Source: Sphingobacteriales bacterium
GTDB lineage: Bacteria > Bacteroidota > Bacteroidia > Chitinophagales > Chitinophagaceae
Assembly (NCBI GenBank): GCA_016200915.1
Contig: JACQDV010000003.1
Span: forward strand, 20,641-84,640
DNA: 64,000 nt
Direction of reading: 5' to 3'
The notes under the pieces are model-generated. The model ran no database searches. It worked only from the letters and a program-made list of their open reading frames with translations, and was not told the origin of the DNA. Positions 1 to 7,831 of the stretch are shown piece after piece. Each line of letters begins with the position of its first letter. Positions within the stretch are counted from its first letter, which is position 1. Made by a program: the position numbers and the translations under genes.

Positions 1-1974
1 TATAATATGTCGTTGGAAGAAATGATAAAAGCAGTGGAACCCGACAGCACATTCAGAACGGGTAAGGAGTGGGCCGGTGTATGGACAAGAGATATCAGCT
101 ACAGTATTATTTTATCCATGGCTCACCTGCAACCGGAAGTGGCAAAGAAAAGTTTATTGCGGAAAGTGAATAAGAAAAAAAGAATTATACAGGATACCGG
201 AACAGGTGGTGCTTATCCTGCATCAACAGACAGAATGATATGGGCGGTTGCAGCATATGAAGTGTATAAAGCAACAGGCGATAAAGATTGGTTGCAATTA
301 GCCTATACCATCATTAAAAATTCTATTGAAGATGATATGCATAATGTGTATGATGCAGAAACAGGAATGGTAAAAGGTGAATCATCTTTCTTAGACTGGC
401 GTGAACAAACTTATCCGAAATGGATGCAACCGGCAGATATTTTTGAGAGTGAATGTTTGGGTACCAATGCTGTGCATTACCAGGCAAATATTGTATTAAG
501 TGAAATGGCAAAATTGCTGAAGCATCCCGACGTGGCAACTAAACATGCTTTGGCTGCAAAGAAAATTAAAGACGGAATTAATAAATATTTATGGTTACCC
601 GATAAAGGTTATTATGGTCAGTTTTTGTATGGAAGAAATTTTAAAATGGTTTCTCCAAGATCAGAAGCATTAGGGGAAGCCTTATGTATTGTGTTTGGCA
701 TTGCAGATGATAAGAAAGCAAAACAAATTATAGCTTCTACTCCATTAACAGCTTTTGGTATTAATTGTATTTATCCTAATATTCCAAACATACCGCCTTA
801 CCACAATAATGCAGTGTGGCCATTTGTACAAACTTATTGGTTATGGGCTGCAGCTAAAGTTGGAAATGAAGCAGCGGTGAATGAAAGTTTTTTTGATATC
901 TATCGCCCAGCAGCATTGTTCTTAACGAACAAAGAAAATTTTGTTGCTGAGAATGGAGATTTTGCCGGTACTGTTATCAACTCCAGTAATATGTTGTGGA
1001 GTTTATCTGGTAATATCAGTTTAGTGCATAAAGTATTGTTCGGAATAAAATTTCAATCAGAAAGTTTATTGTTTCAGCCATATGTACCAAAAGTATTTGA
1101 TGGCAAAAGAAGTCTTACCAATTTTAAATACCGGAATGCTATACTAAATATAGAAATGGAAGGTTATGGTAATGGCATCAAATCATTTTTGGTAGATGGG
1201 AAAGAGAATGTGAAACATGTCATTCCCGGTAATTTAAAAGGTGCTCATTCCATTAAGATAATATTAAATAATCAGCAGGGCACAGGCAATAAGATCAATA
1301 AGGTGACAAACTATTTCACTTTGCCTGCACCTAATATTGCTTTAAATGGAAATGAATTATCATGGGGAGCTATTGCCGGAGCAAAGAAATATAATATCAG
1401 TAAAAATGGAAAGTGGTTATCTCAAACAGGCGATACTAAATTCAGCATCACCGATAAAAATTATGGGGAATATACAGTGACAGCAGTTGATGAGAATGGT
1501 GTGGAATCATTTGCTGGCGAACCTGTGGTTAGTGTAAGCAATGCTGCTGTTCAAACTTATGATGCAGAAAAATATGCAACAAAAGCAATACACAATTACA
1601 AAGGGTTTACTGGTGATGGTTTTATTGAGATCAATACTTCAGAAAACAGGACAGTGACGATACCTGTAAATATTGCAGAAGATGGAGTTTATGTAATTGA
1701 CTTTCGCTATGCAAATGGGAATGGTCCAACCAATACGGAAAATAAATGTGCCATTAGAACACTATCAGTTAATGGACAGCAAAAAGGAACGTTGGTATTT
1801 CCTCAAAGAGGAAAAGGTGAATGGAGCAACTGGGGTTACAGTAATGCTGTAAAAGTATTTTTAAAGAAAGGCGATCATAAGGTGATATTGTTTTTTGAAG
1901 ATGCTAATGATAATATGAATGGCGATATCAACCAGGCCATGCTCGATAATATGCGGGTGATTAAAATAAACTGA
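1..1974 (+). CDS. Six-hairpin glycoside hydrolase with C-terminal carbohydrate-binding-like domain (5' partial)
   Basis: The reading frame is already open at base 1, so the first ATG at 7 is probably internal and the gene starts upstream of the window. The visible 655 residues begin with an alpha/alpha-toroid type catalytic region (motif EWAGVWTRDISYS near the start, then WMQPADIFESECLGTNAVHY near residue 140 and NNAVWPFVQTYWLWAAA near 270), typical of inverting six-hairpin glycosidases such as GH63/GH78-like families. From about residue 515 to the end lies a beta-sandwich that resembles CBM6/CBM35 modules (YDAEKY start, DNMRVIKIN end). The substrate cannot be told. It is probably periplasmic or surface exposed, but the signal peptide is outside the window. 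A HAD hydrolase gene follows after 9 bp and is probably co-transcribed. Confidence 0.75.
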   Translation, partial: YNMSLEEMIKAVEPDSTFRTGKEWAGVWTRDISYSIILSMAHLQPEVAKKSLLRKVNKKKRIIQDTGTGGAYPASTDRMIWAVAAYEVYKATGDKDWLQLAYTIIKNSIEDDMHNVYDAETGMVKGESSFLDWREQTYPKWMQPADIFESECLGTNAVHYQANIVLSEMAKLLKHPDVATKHALAAKKIKDGINKYLWLPDKGYYGQFLYGRNFKMVSPRSEALGEALCIVFGIADDKKAKQIIASTPLTAFGINCIYPNIPNIPPYHNNAVWPFVQTYWLWAAAKVGNEAAVNESFFDIYRPAALFLTNKENFVAENGDFAGTVINSSNMLWSLSGNISLVHKVLFGIKFQSESLLFQPYVPKVFDGKRSLTNFKYRNAILNIEMEGYGNGIKSFLVDGKENVKHVIPGNLKGAHSIKIILNNQQGTGNKINKVTNYFTLPAPNIALNGNELSWGAIAGAKKYNISKNGKWLSQTGDTKFSITDKNYGEYTVTAVDENGVESFAGEPVVSVSNAAVQTYDAEKYATKAIHNYKGFTGDGFIEINTSENRTVTIPVNIAEDGVYVIDFRYANGNGPTNTENKCAIRTLSVNGQQKGTLVFPQRGKGEWSNWGYSNAVKVFLKKGDHKVILFFEDANDNMNGDINQAMLDNMRVIKIN

Positions 1975-1983
1975 TCTTATTTT

Positions 1984-2685
1984 ATGCTTAAAGCAATTAT
2001 ATGGGACTATGACGGCACACTGGTAGATACCAGGCATAAGAATTTAAATGTCACCCGTTCTATCATTTCATTTGTAACAGGTAAGCCTGCTCAAACTTTT
2101 CCGGTGCTGGAAAGTGTTGCTGTATATGATGCTGCTAATATAAGAGCACCTAACTGGCGGGTTTTGTATAAAGAAGAATTTGGATTGAATGATGAACAAA
2201 CCAGTTATGCCGGTTCACTCTGGACAGAATATCAATTGAAAGATAATACTGCTATCAACTTTTTTAACGGTATCAGTGAAGTGATACATTCACTTGGTGA
2301 ATATGGACATGGAGTAGTTTCTCAAAATTCAAAACAAAATATTACTGAAGTATTAGGAAGGGAAGGGGTGAATCAGTTCTTTAAGATCATTATTGGTTAT
2401 GAAGAAGTATCCTTTGCTTTTCAAAAACCTCATCCGGAAGGATTGCTGCAATGCATTAAGCAATTAACCAGGTTAGATGATGAATGTTTTATCCTGTACA
2501 TCGGCGATCATGAAACAGATGCTACCTGTGCTTACAATGCCAATAATCAACTTTCCCGTAAAGCAGTGTATAGTGTTGGAGCTTTTTATGAAAAGCAAGA
2601 TCATTCTAACAATTGGAAAATAAAACCTGATTTTAAAGTTACTCACCCCAATGAAATTTTGGATATAGTGAACGCTTTACAATAA
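1984..2685 (+). CDS. HAD-superfamily hydrolase
   Basis: The 233-aa protein opens with the HAD motif I DYDGTLVDT (residues 8-16; nucleophile Asp8, with Asp10 as acid/base). Other visible motifs are SQNSKQN (motif II Ser, near residue 115), KPHPEG (motif III Lys, near 148) and YIGDHETDA (motif IV Asp pair, near 176). This is the layout of phosphoglycolate phosphatase/beta-phosphoglucomutase-like HAD enzymes with a helical cap after motif I. It is cytoplasmic and the substrate is unknown. The gene starts 9 bp after the glycosidase stop, so the two form one transcript; a sugar-phosphate substrate would fit but is inference. Confidence 0.8.
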   Translation: MLKAIIWDYDGTLVDTRHKNLNVTRSIISFVTGKPAQTFPVLESVAVYDAANIRAPNWRVLYKEEFGLNDEQTSYAGSLWTEYQLKDNTAINFFNGISEVIHSLGEYGHGVVSQNSKQNITEVLGREGVNQFFKIIIGYEEVSFAFQKPHPEGLLQCIKQLTRLDDECFILYIGDHETDATCAYNANNQLSRKAVYSVGAFYEKQDHSNNWKIKPDFKVTHPNEILDIVNALQ

Positions 2686-2710
2686 GATGCTTAGAATAGG
2701 TTGAACTTTC

Positions 2711-3235
2711 TCAATAATATATTCTGAATGCCGGTGCATAACCAATTAAAAAACCGTTAGATGTATAAATGCCTTCCATTAATTCTATCCATTTAACTTC
2801 ACTGTAAAACTTACCGGTATCCATATCAAGAAACCAGTCCTGGTAAATTTTTATTTCGGGCATATATTGGGTTAGTCTTTCTTGTTTTATTAGTGAGTCT
2901 TTTATGTTCCCATTTATGTCATAAACAGCAACAGTATCAACAGGTTTATTCCAGGTATAGATTTCTTTTCCGGGAATTGGCTTCTCAGTAGCAATATCGG
3001 TTGCAATAATTTCTCCTTTTTCAATCAGATGCAGAATAAGATCAGGAATGTTAGTGCCTATATGTATCGTTAACGCTGGTTTATTTTTTGGGAGAGATTT
3101 AATTAGCCATTCACATTCAGAGGCTTTTAATGAAGTGGTATCATGTCTTATCAGAATGGAATTAGAGTTTTTGCTTTGTCCTGAAGCGGACATCGAAAAG
3201 AAGGTTATAACAAATGAGAAAATATAATTTTTCAT
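2711..3235 (-). CDS. Secreted protein of unknown function
   Basis: A 174-aa protein that I do not recognise. Residues 1-19 form a signal peptide (MKNYIFSFVITFFSMSASG, cleavage probably before Q20), so it is exported. The mature part has alternating polar and hydrophobic stretches without cysteines near the cleavage site, so it is not an obvious lipoprotein. It converges with the HAD hydrolase gene (25-bp gap). The only clear start is the ATG at 3235. Confidence 0.6.
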   Translation of the reverse strand: MKNYIFSFVITFFSMSASGQSKNSNSILIRHDTTSLKASECEWLIKSLPKNKPALTIHIGTNIPDLILHLIEKGEIIATDIATEKPIPGKEIYTWNKPVDTVAVYDINGNIKDSLIKQERLTQYMPEIKIYQDWFLDMDTGKFYSEVKWIELMEGIYTSNGFLIGYAPAFRIYY

Positions 3236-3302
3236 AAGTAATAAACGAAATGAGAAGTCTTTATTGCACTTAAAATGTTAAACATATTAAAATGCTTGAT
3301 AC

Positions 3303-3770
3303 CTATGATCCTGATTGAATAAAATCGGCGAGCAATTTCATACGGAAATAAAGATTACTAAGCTTGATGGAAACTTTTTGTTCTATCTTTTTAATATTAC
3401 CACCATTCAGCTGTTTAATGTTTTTCAACTCCTGTATCTTTTCATCAATCTTATCAGTAAGTTTTTCTGTTGTCCAGCCGAGATAGCGTTTGTTTCTATC
3501 TTCTTTTATATGTGAAGCAGCTATCTTTCCTTGCCTGAGTTTATTGAAATTAAAATTCTCTTTTACGGCATTACGGATGGCAGAGTTGGATAACAGGTCA
3601 ATCACATTTTCATAGGGTGTATTATCCATGAATGCATTTTTGAAAACATTCAGGTTATCCCGCAATTCTGTTAGCAATTGTTTTTTATGAACATCATTGG
3701 TCTTTGATTTTTTATACAGGAAACCGATGAGGTTTTGTAGTGGTGCGATTGTTGAACTAAGCCATTGCAT
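3303..3770 (-). CDS. Conserved-looking helical protein of unknown function
   Basis: A 155-aa, Lys/Asn-rich, probably all-helical protein. No signal peptide or membrane segment is visible; residues 18-50 and 95-125 have heptad-like leucine/isoleucine spacing (KQLLTELRDNL, KLTDKIDEKIQELKNIKQL). It lies 67 bp upstream of, and in the same direction as, the secreted 174-aa protein, so the two could share a transcript. I cannot assign a function. Confidence 0.5.
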   Translation of the reverse strand: MQWLSSTIAPLQNLIGFLYKKSKTNDVHKKQLLTELRDNLNVFKNAFMDNTPYENVIDLLSNSAIRNAVKENFNFNKLRQGKIAASHIKEDRNKRYLGWTTEKLTDKIDEKIQELKNIKQLNGGNIKKIEQKVSIKLSNLYFRMKLLADFIQSGS

Positions 3771-3914
3771 GAAATAAAAATAAGAAGTATGGCGCTAAGA
3801 GAAAAGCAAAATGATGAATAGAATTATCAACAGTATAAGTGTGCGACGCCAATGCAGCTTAATAGAAATACCAAATTTTGCTCCAAAAAATCTTCTGTAT
3901 AACCACCGACAGGG

Positions 3915-3947
3915 TTTGCAACCGCTGTCCGGGTTTTTGTAACTTGC
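3915..3947 (+). promoter_or_regulatory. Possible dinB promoter
   Basis: TTTG at 3915-3918, a 21-bp spacer, then TAACTTGC at 3940-3947, seven bases before the dinB ATG. The Bacteroidota consensus is TTTG, 19-21 bp, TAnnTTTG; the -7 element here deviates, so this is a weak call, and the leader would be very short. Confidence 0.3.
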
Positions 3948-3953
3948 ATATTC

Positions 3954-5102
3954 ATGGAAAAAAAGCCACAACGAATTATTGCCCACTTCGACCTCGATTC
4001 ATTTTTTGTATCGGTGGAAGTATTGAATGATCCTTCGTTGAAGGGTAAACCTGTTGTGGTGGGCGGAAGAGAAAGAGGTGTGGTGGCTGCCTGCAGTTAC
4101 GAAGCAAGAAAATTCGGAATTCATTCTGCCATGCCAATGAAAACGGCTTTGAAACTTTGTCCCAATCTTATTGTGGTGAGTGGTATGCGGGGTGAGTACA
4201 GTAAATTTTCAAGATGGGTTACGGATATTATTGCTGCCAAAGCACCTTTGTTTGAAAAAGCTTCGATTGATGAATTTTACCTGGATATGACCGGCATGGG
4301 TAAGTTTTTCAATCCTTATCAATGGACAATTGATCTGCGGCAGGAAATCATTGACGCCACACAACTTCCTATATCATTTGGATTGGGCAGTAATAAAATG
4401 ATTGCCAAGATGGCCACCAATGAAGCAAAACCCAATGGCTATTTGCATATTCCTTTTGGAAAAGAAAAAGAATTTTTGGCACCATTGAAGGTGAATAAAA
4501 TTCCGGGAGTGGGAGAGAGCACTTATTCCAATTTGCTGCAACTGGGGATTGAAACCATTAAAGACTTAAGTGAACGCAATCCCGATGAACTTGAAAAACA
4601 ATTGGGAAAGTATGGAGGTGATCTATGGAATAAATCTCAGGGATTTCATTACAGCGAAGTAGTTGCTTATCATGAAGCCAAATCTGTTTCTACTGAAAAT
4701 ACGTTTGAAGAAAATAAATCGGATATAAATTTTTTGTTGAGTGAAGTAGTGCGAATGACGGAGAAGATTGCTTTTGAACTGAGACAGGATGATAAAACCG
4801 CTGGTTGTGTTGCAGTGAAAATTCGGTATCCTGATTTTGAAACTACTTCAAGACAAACCACCATTCCCTATACTTTTTGCGATGATGAATTAATTCCGGT
4901 GGCAAAGGACTTATTTAATAAGTTATGGCGAAAGGGGCAGCCAGTGCGGCTGTTAGGTGTTCGTTTAAGTGAATTGACAGATGGTGCCATGCAAACCAAT
5001 TTATTTACTAACTTAGAAAAGAAAACCCAACTCTATAAAGCTATTGATGAAGTAAAGAACCGTTTCGGCAGAGACTCCCTTACGAAAGCCACCACAAAAT
5101 AA
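3954..5102 (+). CDS. dinB: DNA polymerase IV (Y family translesion polymerase)
   Basis: The 382-aa protein shows the Y-family hallmarks: IAHFDLDSFFVSVE with the first metal-binding Asp at residue 13, the YEARKFGI finger segment near residue 44, and the catalytic SIDEFYLD near residue 103. A helix-hairpin-helix segment (KIPGVGEST, near 180) and a little-finger domain follow. It copies damaged templates in the SOS/translesion response. It is slightly longer than E. coli DinB (351 aa) and has no clear C-terminal clamp-binding peptide that I can pick out with confidence. It stands alone here; the peroxiredoxin downstream has its own promoter. Confidence 0.95.
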   Translation: MEKKPQRIIAHFDLDSFFVSVEVLNDPSLKGKPVVVGGRERGVVAACSYEARKFGIHSAMPMKTALKLCPNLIVVSGMRGEYSKFSRWVTDIIAAKAPLFEKASIDEFYLDMTGMGKFFNPYQWTIDLRQEIIDATQLPISFGLGSNKMIAKMATNEAKPNGYLHIPFGKEKEFLAPLKVNKIPGVGESTYSNLLQLGIETIKDLSERNPDELEKQLGKYGGDLWNKSQGFHYSEVVAYHEAKSVSTENTFEENKSDINFLLSEVVRMTEKIAFELRQDDKTAGCVAVKIRYPDFETTSRQTTIPYTFCDDELIPVAKDLFNKLWRKGQPVRLLGVRLSELTDGAMQTNLFTNLEKKTQLYKAIDEVKNRFGRDSLTKATTK

Positions 5103-5140
5103 AGTTCTGTATTATAGTCCACCAAACAAGTAGGATATAT

Positions 5141-5148
5141 TATATTTG
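5141..5148 (+). promoter_or_regulatory. Promoter -7 element of the peroxiredoxin gene
   Basis: TATATTTG at 5141-5148 matches the Bacteroidota TAnnTTTG element exactly and sits 27 bp before the ATG at 5176. No good TTTG -33 partner is present at the expected spacing. Confidence 0.45.
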
Positions 5149-5175
5149 CATTCATCACCATTTAAATTTTTTGTT

Positions 5176-5814
5176 ATGAGTTTACGATTAGGGGACGATG
5201 CTCCCAACTTTAAAGCAACAACCACCGAAGGCGAAATTGATTTTCATGAATATTTAGGCAATGGCTGGGGTATTTTATTTTCTCATCCGGCAGATTATAC
5301 CCCGGTATGTACCACAGAGCTTGGTAAAACAGCTTTGCTCAAGGAAGAGTTTGCCAGACGCAATACCAAAGTGCTGGCCGTAAGTGTTGACCCGCTGGAT
5401 AAACATTTTGGCTGGCGCAATGATATTAACGAAACACAACACTGTAATGTTGATTTCCCCATTATTGCTGATGAAGACAGAACAGTTGCCTTATTGTATG
5501 ATATGATTCATCCCAACGCATCATTGACACAAACCGTTCGTTCTTTATTTATTATCGGACCAGATAAGAAAGTAAAACTGATAATTACTTATCCTGCTTC
5601 AACCGGAAGAAATTTCCATGAAGTATTGAGAGTGCTTGATTCATTGCAATTAACAGCCGGTTTTAGTGTGGCTACCCCTGCTGACTGGAAGCATGGTGAA
5701 AATGTAATTGTAGTACCTGCGGTAAGTACAGAAGATGCGATTAAGAAATTCCCGAAAGGAGTGGAGATTGTAAAACCATATTTACGTTATACACCACAAC
5801 CTAATTTGAATTAG
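5176..5814 (+). CDS. 1-Cys type peroxiredoxin (Prx6/AhpC-TSA family)
   Basis: The start was placed at the ATG at 5176 (212 aa) because the TAnnTTTG element at 5141-5148 lies inside the longer frame that begins at 5146. The peroxidatic site HPADYTPVCTTELG puts the active Cys at residue 45; the length and the long C-terminal arm (KKFPKGVEIVKPYLRYTPQP) are those of the Prx6 subfamily, which usually lacks a resolving cysteine. A second Cys occurs in NETQHCNVDFP near residue 86, but not at a typical resolving position. It reduces hydrogen peroxide and organic hydroperoxides in the cytoplasm. Confidence 0.92.
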   Translation: MSLRLGDDAPNFKATTTEGEIDFHEYLGNGWGILFSHPADYTPVCTTELGKTALLKEEFARRNTKVLAVSVDPLDKHFGWRNDINETQHCNVDFPIIADEDRTVALLYDMIHPNASLTQTVRSLFIIGPDKKVKLIITYPASTGRNFHEVLRVLDSLQLTAGFSVATPADWKHGENVIVVPAVSTEDAIKKFPKGVEIVKPYLRYTPQPNLN

Positions 5815-5834
5815 AGAAGGCGCAGATTTTTTTA

Positions 5835-5906
5835 CTAAGAGGTTAAAGGAGTGAAAGAGGAAAAAAGTATTCTCTCCTTTAATCTCTTTTTCTCTTTTAG
5901 CTCTTA
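5835..5906. repeat. Word-type inverted repeat (CTAAGAG / TTAAAGGAG)
   Basis: The left arm begins CTAAGAGGTTAAAGGAG at 5835; the right arm, read in reverse complement from 5906, gives CTAAGAG, a purine-rich stretch, then TTAAAGGAGAG. The two arms fold into an imperfect hairpin in the gap between the convergent peroxiredoxin and RluA-type genes. The right end overlaps the RluA-type stop codon. Confidence 0.65.
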
Positions 5907-6626
5907 GCTTTTCCATTTACGCAACTGGTTAAGCAATGCCCGTAAATCTTTGGGTGGTTCGGCTATAATATTTACTTCCTTTCCATCAGCATCTTTAAAA
6001 ATTAATTGATGAGAGTGCAGGGCTAAGCGATTGAGTATAGGTTTTTCCTCTTCCTCTTTTTTAGAAAGATGAAATTTCTTTTTGAAGGAAGATAGCAAAA
6101 CTGGTTTACCATCTCCATAAGTTTCATCACAAACAATAGAATGACCAATGTGCTGCATGTGAATTCTTATCTGGTGTGTACGTCCGGTATGTATTTGAAA
6201 TTTTACCCAGCTGAATAAACCAAGATATTCCAGCACTTCATAATCAGTAATTGAATTTTTTCCTTTGCGGTGAACAACCATTTTTCCTTTTATTACGGGA
6301 TGTTCGGCAATAGCAGATTCAATCGTTCCTGTTTTATTAGGTATAGAACCATTTACTAAACCGAGGTAAAACTTTTGTACTTCTCTTCCTTCAAATAATT
6401 GAGAAAGATATTTGTGAGTGGATTCATTTTTGGCAAATACAATCACACCGCTCGTATCACGGTCAAGACGGTGAACAACAAATATTCTCCCATATTTATT
6501 ATTCAGTATTTCTTTGAGAGACGTTTCTTTTTGTTCACGGTCGGGAACAGTTAACAGGCCAGCCGGTTTGCTGACAGCAATTAAATCATCATTCTCAAAA
6601 AGAATTTCCAGTAGTTCTCTGCTCAC
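5904..6626 (-). CDS. RluA-family RNA pseudouridine synthase
   Basis: The 240-aa protein has the catalytic motif VVHRLDRDTSGV (near residue 50, Asp in HRLDRDTSG) and the family block FSWVKFQIHTGRTHQIRIHMQHIGH (near 135-160). It isomerises uridine to pseudouridine in rRNA or tRNA. It has no S4 domain, which places it with the short RluA/TruC-like members. The start ATG at 6626 lies 5 bp after the stop of the upstream RluB-like gene, so both form one operon. The exact target position cannot be deduced. Confidence 0.9.
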   Translation of the reverse strand: MSRELLEILFENDDLIAVSKPAGLLTVPDREQKETSLKEILNNKYGRIFVVHRLDRDTSGVIVFAKNESTHKYLSQLFEGREVQKFYLGLVNGSIPNKTGTIESAIAEHPVIKGKMVVHRKGKNSITDYEVLEYLGLFSWVKFQIHTGRTHQIRIHMQHIGHSIVCDETYGDGKPVLLSSFKKKFHLSKKEEEEKPILNRLALHSHQLIFKDADGKEVNIIAEPPKDLRALLNQLRKWKS

Positions 6627-6631
6627 GATAC

Positions 6632-7657
6632 TTAATTTTTAACCGGTGATTTTTTGGTGAAAGAAGCATTCATGAATTTCAGCAAACGAATTTCTTTTTC
6701 ATTGAGGAAACGCCATTTGCCCCGGTCAACATTTTTCTTGGTGAGGTTGGCGTACATTACCCTGTCAAGGTTGCGGACATCATAGCCCAGCGCTTCAAAT
6801 ATGCGGCGAACAATGCGGTTGCGTCCGCTGTGTATTTCTATACCAACAATGCTTTTATCTTTTTGATCATAAGCTAATGAATCAGGAGCAATAAAGCCAT
6901 CATCGAGATTGATGCCAGACAATATTTTGTCAAAATCTTTTTTCAGCAATGGTTTATCTAATCTTACTTCATAAATCTTTTTCACCTGGAAACTGGGATG
7001 CGATAGTTTTTGAGCTAATTCTCCATCATTCGTCAGCAATAAAACACCGGTAGTATTGCGGTCTAATCTGCCAACAGGATATACTCTTTCGGGAGTAGCA
7101 TGTTTTATAATATCAATTACTGTCCTCCTTCCCTGCGGATCGGTAGTGGAAGTAATATAATCTTTTGGTTTATTGAGTAAGATATAAACAAGGTTACGCT
7201 GTAAATGAATTTTTTTGCCATTCACTTTTATTTCTTCACTGCCATTTACTTTAAATCCAGGCTCAGTAATAACCTTCCCGTTTACTGTTACCTTTCCTTC
7301 CTTTACTAATTCAGCTGCTTCCCGTCTTGCACTGATGCCGCAATGAGCAATATATTTGTTGAGCGGCATTTGTTCATTGGTAACTTCACGGGTTATTTCT
7401 GGTCGCTTAATGTTTTTGGCTTTATAGCTTTGATTGTCTTCACCGGAAGAACGTTGGCCGTTGTTTGTTGGCCGTTGATTGTTGCCTGTTGCCAATTGCC
7501 TGCTGCTTATTGCCCGTTCTCTTGCTTCCGCTTTCTTCTTTTCAAAATAAGCTTCTCTTTCTTTTTTGATTTTTCTTTTCTCCTGCTTTAGCTGTTCTTT
7601 CTTTTTGGCACCTGCCACTTTGGGTTTAATAAATTTCTGAAAGCCTTGTTTGCTCAT
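6632..7657 (-). CDS. RsuA/RluB-family pseudouridine synthase with S4 domain and long basic N-terminus
   Basis: Residues 1-95 are a Lys/Arg/Gln-rich disordered tail; an S4 RNA-binding domain follows (LNKYIAHCGISARREAAELVKEGKVTVNG, about 98-128), then the catalytic domain with GRLDRNTTGVLLLTNDG (about 198-214) and the end block SGRNRIVRRIFEALGY. It modifies a uridine in the large or small ribosomal subunit RNA, probably 23S as for RluB. At 341 aa it is longer than usual because of the tail. Part of the tail (about residues 46-68) is encoded by a repeat array at 7453-7519. Confidence 0.88.
   Translation of the reverse strand: MSKQGFQKFIKPKVAGAKKKEQLKQEKRKIKKEREAYFEKKKAEARERAISSRQLATGNNQRPTNNGQRSSGEDNQSYKAKNIKRPEITREVTNEQMPLNKYIAHCGISARREAAELVKEGKVTVNGKVITEPGFKVNGSEEIKVNGKKIHLQRNLVYILLNKPKDYITSTTDPQGRRTVIDIIKHATPERVYPVGRLDRNTTGVLLLTNDGELAQKLSHPSFQVKKIYEVRLDKPLLKKDFDKILSGINLDDGFIAPDSLAYDQKDKSIVGIEIHSGRNRIVRRIFEALGYDVRNLDRVMYANLTKKNVDRGKWRFLNEKEIRLLKFMNASFTKKSPVKN
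7453..7519. repeat. Word-type repeat array inside the RluB-like gene (GTTGGCC/GTTGCC)
   Basis: The words GTTGGCCGTTGTTTGTTGGCC, GTTGATTGTTGCCTGTTGCC and CTGCTGCTTATTGCC follow each other with small changes. They are translated on the minus strand as Gln/Asn/Thr-rich sequence in the disordered tail. The array keeps the frame open. Confidence 0.6.
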
Positions 7658-7831
7658 GTGAAGTAGTTTGCTGTTTTACAACAGTAGTGATGAATGCGGC
7701 GAAGATAGGCAAAGATGGGTTGCTAAATAAAAAGCATTTTTCTTTTATATTTCAATCAAACAAAATACATTTATAATGTAACATTTATTATTACGCTAAT
7801 CTTATGTATCCAAAACCCTTTTACCGGGCTC

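Noticed and set aside
3795..3986. 63-aa minus-strand frame with a hydrophobic C-terminus upstream of dinB
   Set aside because: It overlaps the dinB start by 33 bases, covers the region where the dinB promoter should lie, and shows no recognisable family. The hydrophobic end alone is weak evidence.
5146..5175. Longer peroxiredoxin N-terminus
   Set aside because: The extra ten residues would be encoded by the promoter -7 element and do not fit the family's start.
7658..7831. Gap upstream of the sensor kinase as a possible regulatory RNA
   Set aside because: AT-rich with no stable hairpin or recognised riboswitch core; no exact TAnnTTTG element was found.
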